Source: an uncultured bacterium
GTDB taxonomy: Bacteria; Planctomycetota; Phycisphaerae; Phycisphaerales; SM1A02
Length of the DNA: 63,052 nt
Assembly (NCBI GenBank): GCA_903919715.1
Contig: CAIXJC010000003.1
Coordinates: 1-63,052 of the forward strand
Reading direction: 5' to 3'
The notes under the pieces were generated by a model. It was not told the origin of the DNA and did not search any database. It worked only from the letters and a program-made list of their open reading frames with translations. Both the position numbers and the translations under genes were made by a program. Shown here piece after piece: positions 25,533 through 33,314 of the stretch (positions are counted from its first letter, which is position 1; every line of letters starts with the position of its first letter).

Positions 25533-26861
25533 CTAGTCGTGGCGCAATGCAACGACTGGATCCTTGCGACTTGCCACGATTGCGGGATACATACCAAACA
25601 CCAATCCAACCGCAGCAGCCACTCCAAAGCTAACAATGATCGACCAAGCCGTCACAATCGGTTCAAGCGCAAACCCACCGCCGAAAACACCGCGGAACAT
25701 CTGCCACTTCTGGATGATGGGAACGATTTCGCCTAGACCAATCGATGCGGATATTCCAAGGACGATTCCAAGCAATCCTCCGACTGTTGAAAGCGAACCA
25801 GTTTCAACGAGAAATTGGAGAATAATGTGACGACGTGTTGCGCCAAGCGCACGTCGAATTCCGATCTCGCGAGTCCGTTCAGTCACACTCGCAAGCATGA
25901 TGTTCATAATGCCGATTCCACCGACCAACAGACTGATCGCCGCAATCGCGACCAGCATGACATTCCAGACAAGCATCGCTCGACGAGCATTCTCGAGTAA
26001 CTCCCATGGCACCACGATTTGCACATCGGTCATTCCAGGATGGCCGACAGCCATAATCCGCTGCACCCGCTGTGAAATTTGATTGACCGCAGTCGTCGAA
26101 GGCGCGGTGATATACACCTCGCTCAATTGAATCTCCTCGGTGGTGAAAGAGCCCGATGTGCGCCGTTGAATCACATCTCCAAATTGACGTTCAGCTGTCG
26201 TCAATGGCAGATGGATATCCCGATTCAGATCACGCCCAACGAGCGCGCCGCCTGCGCCGCCAGACAATCCTTGTTCCTGAAGAACGCCCACCACTCTGAG
26301 CACTTGTTGGTCGACTCGAAAATCCTGCCCGACGGCATCGCGCGCAGGAAAAAGTTGCCTTGCGGTTTCAGCGCCAAGCACGGCAACGGGTGCCTGCGTT
26401 TCAACGTCGTGATCACTCAAATAACGGCCACCTGCAGCGACTCGGAGATTTGCCACTTCGGCCAACATCGGCAAGGTCCCAAAGCACTGGGAGTTCGTGC
26501 GAAATGGTCCACGACTGATTTCGCTGCCAACTGCCTTGAGCGGGACGATTGACAAGACATCGGGCATGGCCGAACTGAGGCGACGAGCGTCCTCGTATGT
26601 GATTCCGTAACGCGAAAGAAACGTGCGCGCCTGCGTTGTGCTCGCCGCATCAGGCGGCTTGGAACTTCGCACAATAATGTTGGTTGCGCCGAGCGCCGCA
26701 ATATCTCTCAGCGCCGATTGTTTGTTGCCTTCTCCGATCGATACAACCACGATCACTGCGGCGACACCCAAGATGACGCCGAGGCAAGTCAGTATCGATC
26801 GCAATGCATGCCGTCGCAAGTTGCCCAATCCCAACCGCATCGTTTCCAAGAGGAAGATCAT
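25533..26861 (-). CDS. MacB/FtsX-type ABC permease
   Basis: The 442-residue protein has the MacB layout: an N-terminal helix after MRLGLGNLRRHALRSILTCLGVILGVAAVIVVVSIGEG, a periplasmic MacB_PCD domain (about 50-300), and three C-terminal helices with the FtsX motif RTREIGIRRALGATRRHIILQFLVE. Such permeases, with an ATPase and often a periplasmic adaptor, work as mechanotransmitters for export of peptides, lipoproteins or drugs. Neither an ATPase nor an adaptor is adjacent, so the partner is elsewhere. The ATG at 26861 is preferred; the reading frame extends 27 codons further without family resemblance. A small hypothetical gene starts divergently 49 bp away. Confidence 0.88.
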   Translation of the reverse strand: MIFLLETMRLGLGNLRRHALRSILTCLGVILGVAAVIVVVSIGEGNKQSALRDIAALGATNIIVRSSKPPDAASTTQARTFLSRYGITYEDARRLSSAMPDVLSIVPLKAVGSEISRGPFRTNSQCFGTLPMLAEVANLRVAAGGRYLSDHDVETQAPVAVLGAETARQLFPARDAVGQDFRVDQQVLRVVGVLQEQGLSGGAGGALVGRDLNRDIHLPLTTAERQFGDVIQRRTSGSFTTEEIQLSEVYITAPSTTAVNQISQRVQRIMAVGHPGMTDVQIVVPWELLENARRAMLVWNVMLVAIAAISLLVGGIGIMNIMLASVTERTREIGIRRALGATRRHIILQFLVETGSLSTVGGLLGIVLGISASIGLGEIVPIIQKWQMFRGVFGGGFALEPIVTAWSIIVSFGVAAAVGLVFGMYPAIVASRKDPVVALRHD

Positions 26862-26910
26862 TGCACCAAGCGTAGAAGATTCTTCGCTGACAGGCTGTAG
26901 TCTGTCGCAG

Positions 26911-27228
26911 ATGCAATCGGACCTTGAATTGGAAGTCGCCACCGAACGGGAAGGTTCAGCATGCTGGATTTTTCAAATTCGCCGACAAGGACAGGCCGAA
27001 CCCGCATGGGAAATGACCCTTGCATGGGCCGATTATGACTGGTGGTCTCCAACTGGATCTCACACGCCTTCACAGGTCGCATTATCGGTGATGAAGGTTC
27101 TCACCGAGACGCCTTGGGAGGTTGCCGATCAATCCTCCCACCCGATGCGATTCGATGCCAGCACAATCCGCAGGCGAATTGCTGGTGCAGATCGCTTGAT
27201 TGTCGAACGCCTTCAGCGCTCTACTTGA
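26911..27228 (+). CDS. Small hypothetical protein
   Basis: The 105-residue product (MQSDLELEVATEREG...) is acidic in the first half and basic at the end, rich in Trp (WIFQI, AWEMTLAWADYDWW), without signal peptide or membrane span. I do not recognise a family. It lies divergently to the MacB-like permease and its last 16 bases overlap the convergent sensor kinase gene. The composition looks like a true protein, but evidence is limited to the reading frame and the absence of any competing gene. Confidence 0.6.
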   Translation: MQSDLELEVATEREGSACWIFQIRRQGQAEPAWEMTLAWADYDWWSPTGSHTPSQVALSVMKVLTETPWEVADQSSHPMRFDASTIRRRIAGADRLIVERLQRST

Positions 27229-28811
27229 GGAGCGAGTTGCGGCTTCACTTGCGTCGGCAGCAGCGGTTTTCGCTCGCGGACTCGGAAGTACAGCGGAACT
27301 TCAACGAAGAATGTGGATCCTCGATCAGGTTCTGAAATGATGCCAACAGTGCATCCCAGAATCGTCGCCAACTCTCGACAAATTGCCAACCCAAGTCCAG
27401 TGCCGCCGTGCGACTTCGTATGGCTCGCATCAACTTGACGAAACTTTTCGAAGATCGTGTCCTGCAAATCAAATGGCACGCCAGGTCCCTGATCGACGAC
27501 TGATATCCGAACTGCTTCACGCGAATCCATACTGATTGCTTCGGCAACAATTCGAATTACGCCACCGCTCGGCGAAAATTTGATCGCATTCGAAAGGAAG
27601 TTGTACAAAATCTGCTGCAGCTTCCCAGGATCTGTCTCCACAGACGGAAGGTCCGCCGCGACTGATGCGCTAAACGACAATCCCTTCGCCATCGCCTGAG
27701 GGCGCATGATCGTTTGAAGTCCTTCGAGAATGTCAGCGATGCTTGATGGCACGACGGCGGCTGACATCCGCCCCGCTTCGATCTTGGCCATATCAAGAAG
27801 TTCATTGATCATCTCCAACAACATACGAGCGCTCGTCAGGATATTGCTGATGTAGCGCACCCGCTTCGGATCTGCGTTGGGATCAATTCGCGCGATTTCT
27901 GCCAGCAATTCAGCAAATCCGATGATGGAATTCAGCGGCGTACGCAGTTCGTGTGAAACATTTGCCAAGAATTCGCTCTTCAGTCGATTCGACTCAAACA
28001 GTCCAACGTTCGCTTCGGAGAGTTCGACCACCTTCAGATCGAGCGACTCGTTCATCGCACGCAATGATTGTTGAACCTTGTTGACCTCGTCGAGCATCTG
28101 ATCAAACGCGCGAGAAAGTTCTTCCAATTCATCGCCCGTTCTCAGTGAACTTCGCACAGTCAGATCGCCACGGCGCACCTTTTCTGCACTCTCACGAAGT
28201 CGACGCACGGGCGAAAAAATCAGTTTGGTCAAGATCAACGAAAACACGACGACAGCGAGTCCGACGGCGACCACACCACCTGCGATGATGTACCAGCGAT
28301 TCGATAAAATCTGCCGAGCGGCGAACGGACTCGTTCGTTCGATGACCAACACCGCGCGCAGTGGATCCCCAAGTGCGGTCTCTGAGGAACGTGGCGAGAA
28401 ATCGACGAAACGTCGATCTTGAATTGCTCGCCACTGCGCTTCACGAAGAGGCCGCGCATATCTGTACATGATGCCCTCTTCCGTTCGGTGAGTTGTGAAG
28501 TACTCATCGTTGCTGGGGTCGCTGAGAAATTGTCGATACGCCTGATCAACGAATATGTCAGCAACGCTGCCATCCTCGATTTGTTCGACTGGCACAACCC
28601 GAATTGGAATTGGAATCCCCTCCGTCCGATTCAAGGCAAATCCATTTTGAAGCCATGTTTGCGCCAATTGCCGAGACGTTTCGCGCTGGCTCTCCTCGAC
28701 GACCCATTCCAATCGCATCCATGGAACAACGAGTGCCCCAGCCAAAATCAGCAGGACAGCTGCCCCGAAGAGGATTTGGCATTTGTTGGCAAGTGACGGA
28801 CCGCGGGGCAT
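27213..28811 (-). CDS. Membrane sensor histidine kinase
   Basis: The 532-residue kinase has a first helix (about 10-30), an extracytoplasmic sensor of about 145 residues that may be DUF3365/Tll0287-like (no CxxCH heme motif seen), and a second helix (about 175-197). HAMP (about 197-250) and a coiled-coil link follow. The HisKA domain contains the phosphorylated His (LANVSHELRTPLNSIIGF), and the ATPase domain has the N box (NFLSNAIKFSP), G1 (DQGPGVP) and G2 (GGTGLGLAI) motifs. No response regulator is adjacent, so it is an orphan kinase. Its 3' end overlaps the small hypothetical gene by 16 bp. Confidence 0.93.
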   Translation of the reverse strand: MPRGPSLANKCQILFGAAVLLILAGALVVPWMRLEWVVEESQRETSRQLAQTWLQNGFALNRTEGIPIPIRVVPVEQIEDGSVADIFVDQAYRQFLSDPSNDEYFTTHRTEEGIMYRYARPLREAQWRAIQDRRFVDFSPRSSETALGDPLRAVLVIERTSPFAARQILSNRWYIIAGGVVAVGLAVVVFSLILTKLIFSPVRRLRESAEKVRRGDLTVRSSLRTGDELEELSRAFDQMLDEVNKVQQSLRAMNESLDLKVVELSEANVGLFESNRLKSEFLANVSHELRTPLNSIIGFAELLAEIARIDPNADPKRVRYISNILTSARMLLEMINELLDMAKIEAGRMSAAVVPSSIADILEGLQTIMRPQAMAKGLSFSASVAADLPSVETDPGKLQQILYNFLSNAIKFSPSGGVIRIVAEAISMDSREAVRISVVDQGPGVPFDLQDTIFEKFRQVDASHTKSHGGTGLGLAICRELATILGCTVGIISEPDRGSTFFVEVPLYFRVRERKPLLPTQVKPQLAPQVER

Positions 28812-28853
28812 TGGTACAGCCTATCGGGAGCATTCTGCGTTTATCCTCCCCAC

Positions 28854-29213
28854 ATGCGCCGCGAAGGTACGAATCTGGAAGAAGTTCGAATGGAAGATGT
28901 CCTGTGTGACTATTGCCATTCGTCTTGGACGTTGGACCGCCCGATGATTGAAGGACACCACGGTTCGTGTATTTGCGGAACCTGCCTTCGAACCGCGTAT
29001 TCCGCAGTACATCTTGGGGGTTGCAACGATGCGACCGATGGGCAAACATCCAAATGCACAATGTGCCTTGAAGAGCGACCCGATGCGTGCTTCCACAGTC
29101 CGGCCTATCCGGATGCGATCATCTGCTTACGCTGCATCAAGATGGCGGCGAAGGCTCTGACCCGTGATCCAGATTCCAATTGGAAGCCACCGACTGACTC
29201 AACGACTGCCTAG
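28854..29213 (+). CDS. Zinc-ribbon protein
   Basis: The 119-residue protein has four paired-cysteine knuckles: CDYC, CICGTC (both Cys pairs near 29-45), CTMC and CLRC (near 67-95). This looks like two zinc ribbons in tandem. The HHGSC and CLEERPDACFHSP stretches suggest more possible metal ligands. I do not recognise a named family; the gene may be planctomycete-specific. It lies between a divergent sensor kinase and trmB, 24 bp ahead of the latter, and is probably co-transcribed with it. Confidence 0.78.
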   Translation: MRREGTNLEEVRMEDVLCDYCHSSWTLDRPMIEGHHGSCICGTCLRTAYSAVHLGGCNDATDGQTSKCTMCLEERPDACFHSPAYPDAIICLRCIKMAAKALTRDPDSNWKPPTDSTTA

Positions 29214-29237
29214 CACACCACTGCACTGAAATTAATT

Positions 29238-29978
29238 ATGGACCCCGCTCGCGGAAAAACTCTTGATGTCGGCAATTTCGGCATCGATCAATCGCACTTG
29301 CCTGCGCACGATGCTGGTCCATTCGATCCACGACTTCTCTTTGCGGCACCAGCGCATTCTTTCGAGATCGAAATCGGCACGGGAAAGGGCACGTTCTTGG
29401 TTCAGCAAGCGGTTCGACAACCCAACACGAATTTCCTCGGCATCGAGTGGACTGCGGAATTCTGGAGATATGCCGCAGATCGCGTGCGCAGGCGGGACCT
29501 CACCAACATTCGCGTTCTGCACACCGATGCCACTGAGCTCTGTCGATTTTGGTTGCCAGATGAGATCGCTGCCGTCATTCACTTGTACTTCAGCGATCCG
29601 TGGCCGAAGAGTCGACATCACAAGCGCCGAGTTGTTCAGGACGAAACACTCCGACACTTTCATCGCGTGCTCAAGCCTGGCGGCGAACTCCGCCTCGTCA
29701 CAGACCACGTCGAACTTTGGAAGTGGTATCAAGAACACGCCGCGCGAAACGCAGAACTCTTTGAAATCAAACCGTTCGCCACTCCCGAATCAGCGAATGC
29801 TGGAGAAGTGGTTGGAACGAATTTTGAACGCAAGTTTGCTCGAGAAGGCAGACCGTTTATGGCGATGACTTTGGTGAAACGACCGACCCCGTCCGTTGCG
29901 ATTTCTGCTGCGCGGTCGTCGTCGCAACCACCCAATCCACGATCTTTTTCAAGACTTCCTGATCCATCTCCACTTTAA
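29238..29978 (+). CDS. trmB: tRNA (guanine-N7-)-methyltransferase
   Basis: TrmB makes m7G46 in the variable loop of tRNAs with S-adenosylmethionine. The 246-residue protein shows the SAM-binding EIGTGKGTFL, the family motif YFSDPWPKSRHHKRR and the C-terminal TNFERKFAREGRP, all diagnostic. A tail of about 30 Ser/Pro-rich residues after MTLVKRP is not part of the family core. That tail is the part that overlaps the convergent hydrolase gene by 122 bp, so the tail may be a consequence of the loss of a nearer stop codon. Confidence 0.95.
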   Translation: MDPARGKTLDVGNFGIDQSHLPAHDAGPFDPRLLFAAPAHSFEIEIGTGKGTFLVQQAVRQPNTNFLGIEWTAEFWRYAADRVRRRDLTNIRVLHTDATELCRFWLPDEIAAVIHLYFSDPWPKSRHHKRRVVQDETLRHFHRVLKPGGELRLVTDHVELWKWYQEHAARNAELFEIKPFATPESANAGEVVGTNFERKFAREGRPFMAMTLVKRPTPSVAISAARSSSQPPNPRSFSRLPDPSPL

Positions 29979-31026
29979 TCGTGGCGTATTCATCGGGCAT
30001 TCCGGTGATCGCAGGCTGAAAAAGATGATTCACTTTCGGGATCACCACGATCTCCGGCTTGGTGGGGCATTCCAAAGCCCCCGCTTGAAATGACGGCAGA
30101 TTCCGCGCCGGAGCAACTTGCACATCGCGCTCTCCAAAGAGAATCAACAGCGGCACATCGATACGGTGGATCGCAGGAGCGGGATCGAGTGCAATGAATG
30201 TTCGCATCCACGGGCTGCTGACCTGTGCCAAACCTTGCTTCACCGCCATCTGAACCGTCGCATCCGACGGCTTCACTTTCATCACGCAGTCGAATTGTGC
30301 AGCGACAAGCGCACGCATCGCTCCCGCAAGAGCCGCATCATCAGCCTTCGCAATAACGGCGTCCATCAGCTCGCGGTGCTTCTCAAGTGCAAATGCCATG
30401 AGCGCTGGTTCGACGTTCATCTTCGCATAGATGTCTGCGGATTGACCAACAAGAATTTCGGCTCCTGAAATTCCTGGGGGCGCAAGGAGTACGGCAAAGT
30501 TCATCGCTGGACTTGGAGCTTGAGAAAGCAATACTCCAATCAAGGCGCCTTCACTATGACCGACAACGCCGATGCGTGCTGGATCAATCTCAGGTCGAGT
30601 GCGCAGCCATGCAATCTGCGCCTTCGCATCATCAACAAAGTCAAAAGTCGTTGCCACCGCTGGATCACCGGTGGATTTTCCAAACCCTCGGTCGTCGCAG
30701 CGAATCGATGCGACTCCCGCCTTCGCGAGTTCAGTTGCGATCAGGCGAAATGGTTTATGGCCGAAAATCGTTTCGTCACGATCCTGCAATCCGCTCCCGG
30801 TGATAAACACAACAGCTGGAATGCGGTCGGTCGGCGATGCCCCGATGGGTAGAAGGAATGTTCCGGCAAGAGTGTTGCCCGAGGGTCCATCAATGGAGAC
30901 TTCGCTCGACACTTCAGTGACTGCGACTGGTTTGTCGAGTGGCGCAACTGCGCTTTGCACGAAACTTTCGACGGGGCAGTTCCCAAGTGCGATCGACACC
31001 CAGAACGCACAATGAACAATATTCAT
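29857..31026 (-). CDS. Secreted alpha/beta hydrolase
   Basis: The 389-residue protein has a weak N-terminal signal segment (MNIVHCAFWVSIALGNC), then an alpha/beta-hydrolase fold. FITGSGLQDRDE forms the oxyanion region, DDRGFGKSTG precedes helix A, the nucleophile elbow is GHSEG, the acid is in LFGERDVQV, and the His lies in KVNHLFQ. It is like the serine esterases annotated as dienelactone hydrolase/acyl-CoA thioesterase-like. The gene follows rsfS by 42 bp on the same strand and may share its transcript. Its last 122 bp overlap the end of trmB on the other strand, and those codons encode a low-complexity tail (TTTAQQKSQRTGSVVSPKSSP). Confidence 0.88.
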   Translation of the reverse strand: MNIVHCAFWVSIALGNCPVESFVQSAVAPLDKPVAVTEVSSEVSIDGPSGNTLAGTFLLPIGASPTDRIPAVVFITGSGLQDRDETIFGHKPFRLIATELAKAGVASIRCDDRGFGKSTGDPAVATTFDFVDDAKAQIAWLRTRPEIDPARIGVVGHSEGALIGVLLSQAPSPAMNFAVLLAPPGISGAEILVGQSADIYAKMNVEPALMAFALEKHRELMDAVIAKADDAALAGAMRALVAAQFDCVMKVKPSDATVQMAVKQGLAQVSSPWMRTFIALDPAPAIHRIDVPLLILFGERDVQVAPARNLPSFQAGALECPTKPEIVVIPKVNHLFQPAITGMPDEYATIKVEMDQEVLKKIVDWVVATTTAQQKSQRTGSVVSPKSSP

Positions 31027-31068
31027 TTGATCAGTTTACGGCGGGAAATCAATGCCGAATCAGGGGTA

Positions 31069-31461
31069 TCAGCGGGTTGCTGTCGCCGACGGACGCCAAG
31101 TCAATCGTGGCGCATCTGGCCATAGTCCTTCGATATCGTAAAACGCCCGCTGGGTTGGTTCGAAAAGGTGAACGACGACGTCGACAAAGTCAACGACAAT
31201 CCAACTCGTCCCCGTATCTGCATCCGTTCGCCATGCGGGCGAACCCTGCGTCTTTCCCAACTTATCAATTGCTTCGCCGACGGATTTCATTTGACGCTGA
31301 CTCGTTCCCGAGGCAATCAACATGTAATCACAAATCTGCGACCTCCCGACGAGATCGAGCACAACGATGTCGGAACATTTCAATTCAGACATCAATTTTG
31401 CCGCATTTGTCGCGAACGACTTTGTGCGCGCAGCATCACTCTTTACGGTTGATCTACTCAT
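31069..31461 (-). CDS. rsfS: Ribosomal silencing factor RsfS
   Basis: RsfS binds ribosomal protein L14 on the 50S subunit and blocks subunit joining under starvation. The 130-residue protein keeps the family core: VVLDLVGRSQICDYMLIASGTSQRQMKSV and SWIVVDFVDVVVHLFEPTQRAFYDIEGLWPDAP. The gene follows rpsU by 28 bp and precedes a hydrolase gene by 42 bp, so S21, RsfS and the hydrolase are probably one transcript. Other usual neighbours (nadD, rlmH) are absent. Confidence 0.95.
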   Translation of the reverse strand: MSRSTVKSDAARTKSFATNAAKLMSELKCSDIVVLDLVGRSQICDYMLIASGTSQRQMKSVGEAIDKLGKTQGSPAWRTDADTGTSWIVVDFVDVVVHLFEPTQRAFYDIEGLWPDAPRLTWRPSATATR

Positions 31462-31489
31462 CTCACGGAAACAAATTCAGCGTGACGAA

Positions 31490-31918
31490 TCAGCGACCAC
31501 TTCCGGTACGGCCGCCACCAGAGCGACCAGCACCACCACTCGGTCGAGCGCCGCCACCAGTACGTCCGCCACCAGTGCGTCCGCCACCAGTACGACCCCC
31601 GCCAGTGCGACCACCGCCAGTACGACCACCTGCAGAACGACCTCGCGGACCTGATGAAGATGATGATGAACCGCCACCACCAGAACCACCACTCCCGCCG
31701 CCACTGCTTCCACCAAATCCGCTGCCTGAATCGCTTCGGACAGTGAAGGTTCGTTGTGGCCCACGAATTTCTTCGCGGCGCTTGATTTCAGAGGGCTTCT
31801 CGTGATACTGCCGACGCTTGAGATCTTTGGTGATTCCTTCACGCTCGCACAACTTCTTAAAGCGGCGAAGCATCTGTTCGGCGGTTTCATTTCCTCTGCT
31901 CTTAACTCGAATTGGCAT
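31490..31918 (-). CDS. rpsU: 30S ribosomal protein S21 with Gly-rich tail
   Basis: Residues 1-60 (MPIRVKSRGNETAEQMLRRFKKLCEREGITKDLKRRQYHEKPS) match S21, which sits by the anti-Shine-Dalgarno end of 16S rRNA and helps initiation. Ordinary S21 ends at about 60-70 residues; here a further 70 or so residues of Gly, Ser and Arg follow, including five RTGGG repeats. The encoding DNA is a 15-bp tandem repeat. The ATG at 31918 is chosen because it starts the S21 core; the frame is open farther upstream but without S21 sequence. It lies ahead of rsfS and divergent to a NYN nuclease gene. Confidence 0.92.
   Translation of the reverse strand: MPIRVKSRGNETAEQMLRRFKKLCEREGITKDLKRRQYHEKPSEIKRREEIRGPQRTFTVRSDSGSGFGGSSGGGSGGSGGGGSSSSSSGPRGRSAGGRTGGGRTGGGRTGGGRTGGGRTGGGARPSGGAGRSGGGRTGSGR
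31551..31640. repeat. 15-bp tandem repeat encoding RTGGG
   Basis: Six tandem 15-bp units with the plus-strand pattern CCGCCACCAGTACGT (31551-31565 and following) drift slightly, becoming CCCCCGCCAGTGCGA and CCACCGCCAGTACGA. On the coding minus strand they specify the repeated pentapeptide in the S21 tail. The unit length keeps the frame when copies are gained or lost. Confidence 0.9.
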
Positions 31919-32024
31919 TGCGTTTGGATCCTTGTATGGGGTGAGTCCCGAATTAGAGCATGTTTTGCCAATCCAAGCAAGCCACGCACAATCATGGGAA
32001 AGTACCCACGGATCCCCCCTTCCA

Positions 32025-32609
32025 ATGCCCCTCATTATTGATGTCAACAATCTCCTGCATATCACCGGCGTCCTGCCGCCCGAAATTGCTGGGTTGGACG
32101 AGGCTGGACTGGCTGAACTGATTGGCCAAAGTCGTTTTCAGCGAGAAGCGACCTGTCTCGTGTGCGATGGTCCCGCTCGGGGGCGTCCAACCGATGATGC
32201 TGGATCTGTTGTTTTTCATTATGCCGGAAGTGGCAGCACAGCGGATGCGGTCATCGCCAAGATCGTCGATGCGTGCACTGCCCCCCGTCGAATGACTGTC
32301 GTCTCGAGCGATCGGGCAATTCTGAAGCATGCAAAGCGTCGAAGGTGTCCAACAATATCAGCGAATGAGTTTCTGGAGATTCTCGCACGCGATCATGCCG
32401 CAGCTGGACGTGGGGCGCGTGGTGCAGCTCGAGCACGAGGGTCGAACGCACGACCGCAGATCGACCCGTTGACGCAACAGCAAATTCACGCATGGAAAGT
32501 TTATTTCGGCCTCGACGATCCAAAGAAACTGGATGCGCTCAAACAATCTGCACGCGAAGGTCCTGCACACCGCAAGCCGCACGATCGACGCACGCCTCGG
32601 CAACTCTGA
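32025..32609 (+). CDS. YacP-like NYN domain nuclease
   Basis: The 194-residue protein is a NYN/PIN-like RNase. The metal-binding acidic residues are in IIDVNNLL (start), VCDGP, STADAVIAKIVD and VVSSDRAILKHA, in the order known for the YacP/Rae1 family that cleaves mRNA at the ribosome A site. After residue 130 an Ala/Arg-rich linker leads to a short C-terminal helix (TQQQIHAWKVYFGLDDPKKLDAL). The start at 32025 gives MPLIIDVNNLL directly; the open frame is longer. pdxH follows 30 bp later, so the two may be co-transcribed. Confidence 0.87.
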   Translation: MPLIIDVNNLLHITGVLPPEIAGLDEAGLAELIGQSRFQREATCLVCDGPARGRPTDDAGSVVFHYAGSGSTADAVIAKIVDACTAPRRMTVVSSDRAILKHAKRRRCPTISANEFLEILARDHAAAGRGARGAARARGSNARPQIDPLTQQQIHAWKVYFGLDDPKKLDALKQSAREGPAHRKPHDRRTPRQL

Positions 32610-32639
32610 AACAATCCCACTCGTCTACCCTGCGCACGT

Positions 32640-33314
32640 ATGAACGATTCCTCCACCGAGTTTCCATTCATTCGATTTGAACCGCGCCCAGCAACGAAAT
32701 TGGATTTCCAGCCAGTTGCAATGAACTTTGAACAGCCGCCGGCGGATCCTGTTGCCGAAACTCTGCGTTGGCTCGACGAAGCGTTTCAACTTCCGATTCC
32801 AAATCCAAATGCCATGTCAATCGCAACGGTCAATGCAGATGGAAGCCCTTCGCTGCGAATCGTTCTCTTGAGAGGATTCGACGAGGACGGTGCGGTTTTC
32901 TTTACAAATCGACTCAGTTCCAAAGGACTCGCACTCGCCCATCGTCCTCAAGCTGCTCTCCTGTTTCACTGGGATCATTTAGACCGACAAATTCGCATCG
33001 AAGGAAAGGTCACGGCGACGAGCGATGCCCAGAGTGATGCGTATTTCTTCAGTCGGCCAAGGATGAATCGAATTGGTGCTTGGGCTAGCGAACAAAGCAA
33101 ACCTCTCGCGAATCGCGCTGCATTCGAAGAACGTATTCGCGAAGTTTCGAATCGCTTTGAGGGAACAGAGGTTCCCAGACCGCCACACTGGGGTGGCTAT
33201 CGGATCGCCCTGGACTCCATCGAGTTTTGGCAAGGAGATGCCAATCGCCTTCATGAAAGAATTGTTTATCGCAGATCAAGCGCCGGCTGGAACGTCGGTC
33301 GACTTTTTCCATGA
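32640..33314 (+). CDS. pdxH: Pyridoxamine 5'-phosphate oxidase
   Basis: PdxH oxidises pyridoxine or pyridoxamine phosphate to pyridoxal 5'-phosphate with FMN. The 224-residue protein has the FMN-binding core [26 protein letters not shown], the segment [12 protein letters not shown] and [19 protein letters not shown], and the C-terminal [29 protein letters not shown], all typical. The last 39 bases overlap the end of dnaE on the other strand. Confidence 0.96.
   Translation: MNDSSTEFPFIRFEPRPATKLDFQPVAMNFEQPPADPVAETLRWLDEAFQLPIPNPNAMSIATVNADGSPSLRIVLLRGFDEDGAVFFTNRLSSKGLALAHRPQAALLFHWDHLDRQIRIEGKVTATSDAQSDAYFFSRPRMNRIGAWASEQSKPLANRAAFEERIREVSNRFEGTEVPRPPHWGGYRIALDSIEFWQGDANRLHERIVYRRSSAGWNVGRLFP

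Noticed and set aside
31818..32024. N-terminal extension of the NYN nuclease frame
   Set aside because: It runs through the divergent rpsU start region and has no family match; ATG 32025 gives the standard domain start.
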